The notes under the pieces are model-generated. The model made no database searches. It was given only the letters and a program-made list of their open reading frames with translations, and was not told the origin of the DNA. A program made the translations under genes and the position numbers. From Chrysochromulina parva (taxonomy: Eukaryota > Haptophyta > Prymnesiales > Chrysochromulinaceae), in contig PJAB01001905.1 of NCBI GenBank assembly GCA_002887195.1, forward strand, positions 1 through 11,544: a stretch of DNA of 11,544 nucleotides. Direction: 5' to 3'. Positions 1 through 8,272 of the stretch are shown here, piece by piece; position 1 is the stretch's first letter, and every line of letters starts with the position of its first letter.

Positions 1-599
1 CAGGATACATATCTCGGGGGTTGAGGGAATGTTTCGATGCCATCATCATGCCAAAGTGACAGATACAAATGTATCTTGATGTATCTTGATGTATCTTGAT
101 GTATCTTGATGTATCTTGATGTATCTTGATAAACTTTGGCTACATGTACTAAGCCCTGTTCGAAGCCCGGCTCGGCTGGGATCCGCCCACGTCAGCCTGC
201 GGATTTTACGCGACCTGCGGACCCAGCACCGATCCCGAGGCGCCGACGGCCCTTAACGAGGCCCGAGCCGCGAGAGCGTCCCCGACGCGACGCCCGAGAG
301 CCGCCGAGAGGAGAGAGGGTGCCGTGCGAGTCGTGCGAGTCCGGGCTAAGTCGCCTAAGTGCTAAGAGTCGGCGACCGCACCGCTGCGGTAATAAAATTT
401 TGTGCCACGACAAGCGAACGACGAGTTATCGAGTACGAGTTTCAGAGCCACGAGACCCGACCCGTATCGAGAGAGATTCGTTCAGGGGGCCTGGCCACGC
501 CCCCTTTTCAACGTCTCTGCACGGGCTCTCACTGCATACACTGTCACACACTCTGCTCTCTCAGACCGTCAGAGGCCTGCAGCGGTGGAGAGCGTCCGG
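1..599. other. Non-coding flank downstream of the glucosyltransferase-MATE gene
   Basis: No protein I can support lies here. The longest open frames have no ATG start, are Arg/Pro/Ser-rich and resemble no family. Apart from the decamer array at 71-130, I see a 9-bp direct duplication (GTGCGAGTC at 324-332 and 333-341) and an AATAAA at about 391 on the plus strand that serves no identifiable gene. The part next to 600 is presumably the 3' UTR of the minus-strand gene, which ends at the TGA at 600-602. Confidence 0.6.
71..130. repeat. Perfect decamer minisatellite, six copies of GTATCTTGAT
   Basis: Six identical head-to-tail 10-bp units fill the interval with no mismatch. They are preceded by a short inverted repeat (GATACA-AA-TGTATC, 62-75). 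The lack of divergence suggests recent expansion by replication slippage. No function is evident. Confidence 0.97.
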
Positions 600-3500
600 T
601 CAGCGATTGATCCCCATCAATCGTTCGTGCTCCTTTAGAGGCATCCGCATCATGCGCAGAAACGAGGCGGTTCGCTCCTGATCGGCGCCCCTTGCTCCAC
701 TACCGCTCGCTCCTTGCGAGTTCTCGGCATCCTCAAGTCCCTCGTTTGACTCTGAGAACTGCGGTGAGGACAGCAGTGGGCTTCGCATCGATTCGGTCGT
801 GCTCGTCGGCGGCCTGAGCGACGGCGGTGCAATCAGCGTCGGCGGTCCGCCCGTCGGACCTCCCTCCGCTCCCTCCGCTCCGCTCGCCGCGCGCGCTGGC
901 GCACCATTGCTGCTCCCCATGTCCGCAAGTGCGGGCACCATCGCGTCGGAGACCCCTCTCTCTACCGCATCGCTGCTCTCAGCCTCCGCCGCCTCCTCGC
1001 CCCGCGCCTGCGACGGCGCCTCCTCACCTCGAACCTCCTCGCCCAACCGTCGTCGTGCCTCCTCCACCGCGCGCGCCCAATCGTGACGAAGCAGCGCCAG
1101 ACCCTGCAGAAGACTCGCGGCGAGTAATGCGGCGCCTGTGCCAATCCACAGGCCAAAGACGCCATCCTCACCGTCGCGCCACGCCCCAAAGGCAAGGCCC
1201 ACCCCCAGCGGGAGCCCTACCGCATAATAGCCGACCAGATTGGCGTACGCGGCGATGCGTTGCAAGCCGAGCCCCGAGCAGACGCCTTGGAGGGCATTCG
1301 AGGCGGCGTCGACGACGAACACCCCTCCGACCAGGGGCAGCAGCTGGGCCGTCAGCTCATCGATGGGCTCATCGGTGGCAAGGAGCGCGGCGATCGGTTT
1401 CGCGAGGAGTGCGACAGCCAGGCCGGCGCAGGCGGAGAGGGCCAGACCGACGAGTGGGGTGACGAGGGCGAGGCGCCGAGCACTTTGGAGGTCACCTGTG
1501 GGGAGAGGGGCGGGGCGCCATGGTGAGCACTTGCATGCGAGCAGACTTATAGGCGCCGAGCACTTTGGAGGTCACCTGCTCCGATGCAATCAGTTTCAAT
1601 CAGTGGCAATCAGTGGCACTCAGAGGTCACCTGCTCCGATGCAATCAGTGGCAATCAGTTGCACTCAGTGGCAATCAGTGGCACTCAGAGGTCACCTGCT
1701 CCGATGCAATCAGCGGCAATCAGTTTCACTCAGTGGCAATCAGTGGAACTCAGAGGTCACCTGCTCCGATGCACTGGCCGATGAGCATTGAGGCAGCGAC
1801 GGCAAGCCCGATCCATGCCATCAGCCCCATCGACTGCACCTGGGCTGTGAGCGTGAACGCGGCGATCGCGGTGGCGCTCTGGTGAAGGCGACCGCTCAGG
1901 AGCACGAGGGCCTCGAGCACCCACCACTCGAGTAACGTCATCACGAGCCCAGGCACCATCAGCCACACGTACTCGCGCAGCCCGCGCCCCTGCAGTGTGC
2001 GCGCGCGTGGCACGAAGAGATCGCCGTCGCCGCGACAGACCAGGTGGGGCACCTGCAGCACCAGGTACACCGTGTTGTACACGGCGGCAGCGTGCGCGGC
2101 GCCGAGGTAGCCCATGTCGAAGTGCACGATAAAGAGCCACTGCAGCGCGGGCGCCGTGGAGAATGTGATGAGACAGATCGCCAGGTTGGCGTAGTTGAGG
2201 CCGAGTGCTTGGTAATAGCGCTGGATGGCGCTCATGCCCACCACCCCAACGTACTGCGGCATGAGGGCGAGGACGTAGGGCTGCGCTAGCCGCGACGCTT
2301 CCGCGGGCTGCCCAAGGAGCGTCAACACGCGCGTCGTCTGGAAGGCGAGCGCCACGGCCACCCCGCCCCAGAGTGCAATGAACAGGAAGGCGCGCTGCAA
2401 GTAGAGCGCGCAGAGCTGCTGCTGCCCCGCGCCGACCGCCTGGGGCATGAGCGTGCGCAGCGCCGTGATGATCCCAAACCCCGGCGCACTCGCAACCACG
2501 TTGAAGTACGTGCGCCCGAGCGCGACCGCATCGAGCTCCGTCTTCGTGCAATAGTGACCGACGAAGGCCATCCCGATCAAGACGGGCAAGTACTCGAGGC
2601 TGTTGGCGAACGCGGTTGGCAGCACGATGTTGAGGACGCGAAGGACGTCCGAGCAGAGCGATGGCCTCGCCGCAGCCCCGGGCCGCGCCAGCGTCGCCGT
2701 CACGATCGGCTTCAGATTGGCGCCCTGAAGTAGCTGGGCGAGCAGGCGCACGTTGGTCGCAACGCCGTCGTCGTCGACGTCTCCATACGAAAGCGTCGCC
2801 GCGGCCTGCGCGTAGGACGAGGTCGGGTCGAGCGCAGCATCAATGAACTCGACGCACCCCTTTTGAAACTCATCGATCGTCGACGGTGGCGGGCCGACGC
2901 CCTTTGCCGCGCATACTTGGCCCCAGAAGAGCTGGTCCATCATGAGGATGCCCGTCACGGCCACCGGCTTGCGCGCGCGGAGCGCCTCGACGGTAGTACC
3001 GAGCCCGCCGTGCACGATCAGCGCGTCCATCTGCGGGAACAGGACTCCAAAGTCGCCCTTTGCAACCTCGAGGAAGGATCCCTGTAGCGTGCACCGGGCG
3101 AGCTGCGACTCGAGCGCCGTGCTGAGCAGCTCGGGCTGCAGCCGGCCCACGTAGAGCACTGAGAGAGGGTGCCGACTCTCCTCGATCATCTTGAGCGCCA
3201 CCCGCAGCATCGCGCCACGGCCGACGGGCATCGAGGAGAAGGTGATCAGGCACAGCTTGCGGCCAGCTTGGCGCGCGTGCGCAACGAATGCGGCGATCTC
3301 GCCCTGGAGATCGCCCTGGAGCCCGCGCAGAAAGATGAAGTCGGTGCACACGACATGCGCGCCCCAATCGGCGGGCAGCGTGAAGGTGCTCGGGTGCATC
3401 GGAATGATGATCGGCACCCGCTGTGCGACGAGGGTAGGCCACGCATCGACGCTCACCGGCAGTCCGAGCTGGCGACGCATCTTGAAGAGGCTGATGGGTG

Positions 3501-4521
3501 TCCCACCGCTCGCGCTGAAGAGAGGGGCGACGAAGGACTCGAGGCCCTTCTTGATCAGCAACATGAGCGCCTGAGACTTGAAAAGCCTCGGGTCGGCGGC
3601 CGGGTCGCTCGTCGGGATGACACCCGGCTGGGTGCAATAGTTGACCATGGGCACCGAGCAGACTTCGGAACAGAGCAGCCCGACGCCTGGGGTTGTGAAG
3701 GAGCAGACGAGCAGGTCGACGGGCTGCGCGCTCGCCTGCAGCCGCTTCAGCTGGTGCACGAATACCGGCACTGAGTTGAAGAATCCCCACTCGGCCGCAC
3801 CATTGATGAACTGCTGTATCGCATCCAGCTGCATCTTCATCACCTGCTGATGCACCCACTGCCCCGTGACGGCGTGCGTGTCGCCGCCACTCGGCAAGAA
3901 GTGGACGGCGCCAGCGCGCAGCTCGGCAACCTCGGACAGGACGAACTCGCGCCAATAGAGCTCCGTGCAGATCGTGACGAGCCAACCATGCGCGTTGGCC
4001 AAGCCCTTGGCAAGGGCGACAAACGGCTGCACGTCGCCCCGCGTGCCTCGCGTCATGAAGAAGAGATGCCGCGGGAAGGAGCGGGGGACGGGTGGCCGCG
4101 GCACCAAGTAACCATGCTGCTGAAGCGATGCGGCAGAGGCGCCCACGGTTACCTCACACGGCACCATCGGCGAGCCCACGGACGTCGGGTTGCCCAGAGC
4201 ATCCTGGATGAGCAGCTGGAGAGAAGGCTGCGCGAGGAGATCGGCGAAGGAGAGCAGCGCAGTGCCAAATTGAAGACCCAAGAGCGCTCCTTTGGCGACG
4301 ATGCGCATGAGCACGCGATGGGAAGGGAAAGCGTTTCGACAATACACGACGGGGAGGGAGAGCGCGGTCCACATCCTCTTGCCGGCGTCGTAGCGTGACT
4401 CGGAGACAGCCACCCAAGACGAGCGAGCGGCTTGCACCTCGAGGACGATGGCGACGCTCTGAGGTCGCAGAGCGCTGACGGATACGACGTCTATGACGAT
4501 CACAGCAGCCGCAGTCGCCAT
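600..4521 (-). CDS. Sterol-glucosyltransferase-like GT fused to MATE efflux transporter, two exons
   Basis: Exon 1 (4521-1761) and exon 2 (1495-600) join in phase 1 to give 1218 residues. After about 150 uncharacterised N-terminal residues comes a GT-B glycosyltransferase of the UGT80/ATG26 sterol glucosyltransferase type (about 150-600). It has the N-lobe motif TRGTRGDVQPFVAL (about 157-170), a PMVNYCTQPGVIPTS segment and the donor-binding stretch VHGGLGTT (about 503-510) followed by DQLFWG. A eukaryotic-type MATE transporter follows (about 624-1070). It has VGH, LMPQAVGAG, the LEWW motif with Glu865, and IGAGDLQSARR across the splice junction. A Ser/Pro/Ala-rich tail of about 150 residues ends the protein. 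The ATG at 4521 is the first in frame. No stop or frameshift separates the enzyme from the transporter. Known: ATG26-type enzymes transfer UDP-sugar to sterols or lipids, and MATEs export organic cations or conjugates by H+/Na+ antiport. Inferred: coupled glycosylation and export at a membrane. Confidence 0.88.
1496..1760 (-). other. Intron of the glucosyltransferase-MATE gene, 265 nt
   Basis: On the minus strand the donor reads GGAGCAG|GTGACC and the acceptor CCCCACAG|GTGACC, with a pyrimidine-rich stretch before the acceptor. Splicing restores an uninterrupted MATE sequence (GAGDLQSARRLALVTPLVG), and the phases agree exactly. Without splicing, translation stops at the TGA at 1752-1750, in the middle of the transporter. 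The intron is mostly tandem repeats containing copies of its own donor region. Confidence 0.92.
1551..1773. repeat. Tandem repeats carrying copies of the exon end and donor site
   Basis: The plus-strand sequence AGGTCACCTGCTCCGATGCA begins at 1569, 1624, 1689 and 1754, giving periods of 55, 65 and 65 bp. The last copy is the real exon-1 end. Each unit also contains a degenerate 10-bp sub-repeat (CAATCAGTGG and variants), and the 55-bp unit lacks one such decamer. The copy at 1551-1588 joins 25 nt of exon-2 start directly to 13 nt of exon-1 end. The interval 1499-1550 is not repeated and supplies the polypyrimidine tract. Confidence 0.95.
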
Positions 4522-4752
4522 TGGCAATCGGGTCAAGTAAAGGGTCTGCAAGTGCACGCCGGCCGCCAGGTGTTCGGATTCGGGTCCCTGCGCCCAGATC
4601 CTGCGCCAGTTGAAAGCAAGCGGCGTGTTTTGAATTCGTCAAAGTGGTGCACGTGGTTCAGCGCGTATCAGAAATCACGGCGTCTCGTGTCGCCGATTTT
4701 TTGGATTCCGGCCCGATCCGCCATTCCGCGAATTATTCCGCGCCGAAACTCG
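4522..4752. promoter_or_regulatory. Divergent intergenic region, presumed bidirectional promoter
   Basis: This 231-bp gap separates the start codons of the minus-strand glucosyltransferase-MATE gene and the plus-strand exopolyphosphatase gene, so both promoters must lie in it or extend into the genes. A palindromic CACGTG (G-box/E-box core) is at 4650-4655. I see no convincing TATA box. Assigning promoter function is inference from layout. Confidence 0.5.
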
Positions 4753-6333
4753 ATGTCGGTCGCCACGCAGCTCACCCGCGCACTCGCCTCGTTCCTCGCG
4801 GGCCCGCCGCTCTCGCGCTCGGCGGCGGCGGTGGTCGTCTCGGTGGGCAACGATGCGGGCGACCTCGACAGCCTCGTCTCGGCCATCGCCTACGCTGAGT
4901 GGCAGCAGGCGGCAACGCCCGAGGCGGCCGAGGTTCTCTTTGTGCCGCTTGCACCCTTCAAGCGGCGCGACTTCCGGCTGCGCACGGACGCGACGCTCCT
5001 CTTTGAGCACTGCGGTGTGCCCCTCGATGCCGACACCGGGGCGCCTGCCTCGCTGCTGCACCTCGACGAAGCGGCCGCGCCGGCGGCCGCGTGGGAGGGC
5101 AGGCTCGGCATCACGCTGACGGATCACAACGCGTGCGTGCCGGCCGTGGCGGCGGCGCTCGGCGATCGCATCATCGCCATCGTCGACCACCACAATGACG
5201 AACGCCGCCACCTAGTTGACGCCGACGAGCCAACCGCCTGCAAACCGGCGGCGGCCGTCGGGCTGGCGGCCGTGCGCTCCGTGCGTGAGGTCGATCCGTC
5301 GACGGGCTCAGCGTGCTCGCTGATGGCGGAGCTGATGAGCGATGCAGAGCTCGCGCGCTGCTCCGAAGGCACCCGCCTCTTGATGCTCGGCACCATCGCC
5401 ATCGACACGCGCGGCTTTGCCCCCGCGCTCATCTTCCAAAAATTTGGGCCGCGCGACGTGCGCGCAGTCCAACGGCTCTGTGCTTCGCTCCAAGCCGACG
5501 CGACGACGGCGCCCGCGCCGTTGCTGCCCCTCGACGCTGACAAGGGCACCGTGGCCGCCGCCGCTGCCGTACTCGCCGCCGCGCCGCTGCCGGCGTCGGC
5601 GCGTGTGCGTGGCGCGACAACGTACGATGCTCGGCTGATTGCCTATGATGGCCTCTCTGAGGACTTCCCTCATCAGGTACGAGGCGCTCGCGCGCGCACG
5701 ATGCTCGACTGATGGCCTCTGATGGCCTCCCTCACCAGGTACGAGGCGCTCGCGCGCACGATGCTCGATGCCCGGAGTGATGTGCGAAGCCTCACGCCGC
5801 TCGAGCTGCTCCGACTCGACTATAAGGAATTCAGCCTGCTGAGCGCCTTGACGAGCAATGAGGCGCCCTCGCCCGCACGCACGATCGGTGTGGCGGCGAT
5901 CACTCTGACGCTCAGTGAGCTACTCGCGCTCGCGGGCGGCGCTGCGGGCTTGGAGGCGGCGATGGCGGAGGCGATGTGCGCCAGTCACTCCGCCGGGGCC
6001 GCCGATGTGCTCTTCGCCATCACCGCCGCTGAGGGGTCGAGTGTTGGGTGTAAGCACCTCCTCGCCCTCGCCGCACCAACGGCGGAGGCGGACGCTCGAC
6101 ACGGCGCGCTTCTCCGCGCCGTCGCGAGCGCGAGCAGCTGGCTGCCTGAACGGCTCGCGACGCAGCCTCTCTTCGTGGCACAGGCGGTGCCCACGGAGGG
6201 ATTTGGTATCGAGTGGGGCGTGCTCGAGGGCGCGCCCGAGGGCGCGCGGCTGCGCTACTCGCCGCTGCGCGCGCCCATCACGCGCAAGACCTTCCTCCCC
6301 GTCGTCAAGCACGCGTGCGAGAACAAGCTGTGA
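4753..6333 (+). CDS. DHH/DHHA2 exopolyphosphatase, PPX1/prune family, two exons
   Basis: Exon 1 (4753-5621) and exon 2 (5739-6333) join in phase 2 to give 487 residues. The DHH domain shows the metal-binding motifs in order: GNDAGDLDS (32-40), TDHN (123-126), VDHHNDE with DHH at 145-147, TGSACSLMAEL (184-194) and GTIAIDT with Asp218. The DHHA2 domain begins near YEALARTMLD, contains LLRLDYKEF (about 313-321) and ends in the family-typical RKTFLP segment. The family hydrolyses inorganic polyphosphate or short phosphoesters with Mn/Mg/Co. Having DHH rather than DHR at motif III resembles PPX1 more than animal prune. ATG 4753 is the first in frame. The length is slightly above the usual 380-450, partly from Ala-rich loops. 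No signal peptide is evident, so a cytosolic location is likely. Substrate preference cannot be read from sequence. Confidence 0.9.
5622..5738 (+). other. Intron of the exopolyphosphatase gene, 117 nt
   Basis: The donor is ACAAC|GTACGA and the acceptor CTCACCAG|GTACGA. This pairing takes the N-terminal frame (...RGATT) into the DHHA2 frame (YEALARTMLD...) with the correct phase. The more obvious 62-nt option, 5677-5738, would shift the frame and stop within a few codons. Retention stops at the TGA at 5710-5712. The length is a multiple of three, but the retained frame is closed. Boundaries are inferred, not transcript-verified. Confidence 0.75.
5622..5769. repeat. Tandem GTACGA...CAG units spanning the intron and next exon start
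   Basis: Unit 1 is 5622-5676 (55 bp) and unit 2 is 5677-5738 (62 bp). A partial third copy, 5739-5769, is the start of exon 2. Each full unit begins GTACGA and ends CTCATCAG or CTCACCAG. Unit 2 and exon 2 share about 31 bp apart from a 2-bp GC length difference, and unit 1 lacks 19 bp of the shared part. Inside unit 2 a decamer (GATGGCCTCT/C) is duplicated at 5711-5730. Confidence 0.9.
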
Positions 6334-7034
6334 GATCTAACATGCTGGTGCCCAGTCCCCCAAGCGAAGACTAAGAAGTAAAACACGCCTGACCGGCAGC
6401 GCACAGTTACGTCGGCGAGGAGGTTACCCAGCGCCGGGCATACAAGAAGCGTGGCGTTGGTGGCCCCCAACCCCGGCCCCGACCCCGGTCCGCGGGATCG
6501 CGCCCCGGGACGGAACTGCGAACTCCCTTCTCCCACCAAACGCTGTACGCTCCCACCGCGCAAGTGGCGACAAGTGGCGACGTCTCGGTCCAACCTGTGG
6601 CTGTGCGCGTACTCCCGCACACCGGGCTACATGACCAGAGACCACCGGGGGGCGAGCGGTATGCAGAACGGAGTTCTACCGTGCGCTCCAGCAACGCTGT
6701 GCCGAAAATAGAATTCAAAATAGTGCTCGGGCACACGGCAAAACGGGCGGGATCCCGTGTACACCTGACACGTGATAGCTGACACACACACTATCATATA
6801 GACTTTCCAGGCCATAGCATAATTCCGGTACGGTAGTGGTAGTAGTGCGCGTCAGCGACCCGCGCGACATCACGTCTCGTCTGCCTCTTGTAACATGTAA
6901 GGTTGTAACTTACCGTACGATTTAACTTTGGACACGTCAACATAGAGCGCGCTGCGCGTAATGCGATTCAGAGGAGGATCGTCCAGCAAGCTCGTTAGCA
7001 GTCCTAGGGTGCCTTCGTCCCTCTCACCGTAAGC
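6334..7034. other. Convergent intergenic region without a recognisable gene
   Basis: The region lies between the 3' ends of the exopolyphosphatase (plus) and GLRX3 (minus) genes. Its open frames lack family resemblance and mostly lack ATG starts. Composition drifts to lower GC after about 6700. Three TGTAA motifs cluster at 6890-6912. TGTAA is a polyadenylation signal in green algae, but here it lies about 560 nt past the plus-strand stop, so a role is doubtful. No tRNA-like T-arm or other RNA gene was seen. Confidence 0.55.
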
Positions 7035-7778
7035 TCACGCAGGGGGCCTGGCAGCGGCGGGTAGCTCGGCCGCGAGATCACCGCTTTCGTGCAGCTCCTT
7101 CATTATGTCGAGGCCGCCGACGAGCTTGCCCGACGAGTAGAGCTGAGGATACGTGGGCCAGTTGCTAAACGTCTTGAGGCCCTGCCGCACCTCCTCGTCG
7201 CCCAGGATGTCGAAGCTCGCGAAGCTCACACGCTCTTTCCGAAGCACCTCCACCGCCTGGCGTGAGAAGCCGCAGCGCGGTGCGTCGGGGCTTCCCTTCA
7301 TGAAGAGCACGACCGGCGCCTGGTTGAGGAGCGCCTTGAGGCGCTCCTCGAGCGGCGCGGCCGGCGCGGCCGGTGCGCTCTTCGTCGGCGCCGGCGCCGT
7401 GCTCGTCGCAGGTGCACTCGCAGGCAGCATCGCCATACCCGGCGAGGCGATCGCCGCGGTCAGGCTGTGCTGCTTGACCTTGTTGACGAGCGAAGGCACG
7501 TCTGCACCCATGACCGAATCGGTGAGTGCGCCCGCGTGCAGGAAGAGGAAGGCAGGCACCGACTCGAGCTTGAATCGCTCGCACAGGTCGGGGAACACGT
7601 CTGCATCGAGCTGTACGAAGCTCAGGCTTGTGTGCTCTTCAGCCAGCTCGGAGAACACGGTGTTGAGGTGCGCGCACGGCTCCGCCCAAGACGCGCAAAA
7701 GTTGACAACGATCGAGCTGCCACGGAGCAGCGTGTCAGCCTCCGCCGGGGTCGTGGGCTGCTTCACGTTGCCGGGCAT
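7035..7778 (-). CDS. GLRX3: GLRX3/PICOT: thioredoxin-like domain plus monothiol CGFS glutaredoxin
   Basis: The 247-residue single-exon protein has two domains. The N-terminal thioredoxin-like domain (about 8-105) carries the atypical site WAEPC (31-35), the same form as in fungal Grx3/4. An Ala/Pro-rich linker (about 112-142) follows. The C-terminal glutaredoxin (about 143-240) has CGFS at 169-172, preceded by Lys161, then WPTYPQLY (207-214) and GGLDI, the usual glutathione-binding elements. Known: multidomain monothiol glutaredoxins bind a glutathione-coordinated [2Fe-2S] cluster, usually with BolA partners, and work in cytosolic and nuclear iron trafficking. Having one Grx domain matches yeast Grx3/4; the human protein has two. 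The ATG at 7778 places the Trx domain at the expected distance. There is no targeting peptide. Confidence 0.95.
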   Translation of the reverse strand: MPGNVKQPTTPAEADTLLRGSSIVVNFCASWAEPCAHLNTVFSELAEEHTSLSFVQLDADVFPDLCERFKLESVPAFLFLHAGALTDSVMGADVPSLVNKVKQHSLTAAIASPGMAMLPASAPATSTAPAPTKSAPAAPAAPLEERLKALLNQAPVVLFMKGSPDAPRCGFSRQAVEVLRKERVSFASFDILGDEEVRQGLKTFSNWPTYPQLYSSGKLVGGLDIMKELHESGDLAAELPAAARPPA

Positions 7779-8272
7779 TAGTTAAAATGACGCGAGGGCT
7801 TTGAAAACTGCATGTTGATGTGAACTATGTGGGGATACTGGGCGGTCTTTCTGACGAGTCTCAGTCTGTTACCCCCCCAAACCAACATCACGTGACCAAG
7901 TTTACAACAGGAATCCTACTCTAACCAATTGACTCTAAAAATAAATAAACTCTTGATACTTGAACTTGCATTGTGAACTTGTCTTGACGTCGTCGAGTTG
8001 TACTTCGAGCCCGAAAGCCCCTGAGCACCAATATTCACCATTATATAAATAACCGGCTTAACCGTGAACTCCGGCGCGTCTCTCGTCTGAAAATGCCCAC
8101 CCGGCACCTGAGCGCTCACAGACGTCTCGGACCCCGTAACAGTGTAACTCTCCGCGTCCCTCCGCCGGCCGGGCGCCTTCTGCGGCTGCACGATCTGGCC
8201 ATGGATCTGGGACGGGCCTCATCAACATGATCGTGCGCTCATGATGCGCTCATCACGAATCTCACTGGAATC
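7779..8272. other. AT-richer intergenic region: GLRX3 upstream, thioredoxin gene 3' flank
   Basis: The sequence is visibly poorer in GC than the flanking genes and contains no supported ORF; a 91-codon minus-strand frame begins with GTG and resembles nothing. A TATATAAATAA stretch at about 8042-8052 lies roughly 265 bp upstream of the GLRX3 ATG, which is far for a core promoter. Just past the thioredoxin stop are two short tandem pairs: TGCGCTCATSA at 8234-8255 and GAATCTCACTS at 8257-8278, the latter overlapping the last codons. Confidence 0.5.

Noticed and set aside
140..180. GTTCGAAG resembling a tRNA T-loop
   Set aside because: The flanking bases do not pair as a T-stem, and no acceptor, D or anticodon arms can be placed.
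136..681. 181-codon plus-strand open frame
   Set aside because: It starts at TTG, is Arg/Pro-rich, resembles no family and overlaps the end of the fusion gene. GC-rich DNA keeps many such frames open by chance.
1551..1773. CRISPR-like array
   Set aside because: Spacer-like parts are themselves repetitive decamers, the unit includes exon sequence, and the locus is a spliced eukaryotic gene.
5677..5738. A 62-nt intron with a better-looking CAG|GTACGA donor in the exopolyphosphatase gene
   Set aside because: Removing it puts the DHHA2 domain out of frame and gives an early stop, whereas 5622-5738 joins the two domains in frame.
5722..6333. Separate gene starting at ATG 5722
   Set aside because: The product is only the DHHA2 half of an exopolyphosphatase, and the DHH half ends just upstream in the same orientation, so it is better explained as exon 2.
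7916..8191. 91-codon minus-strand frame upstream of GLRX3
   Set aside because: It has a GTG start, AT-rich non-coding-like content and no recognisable domain.
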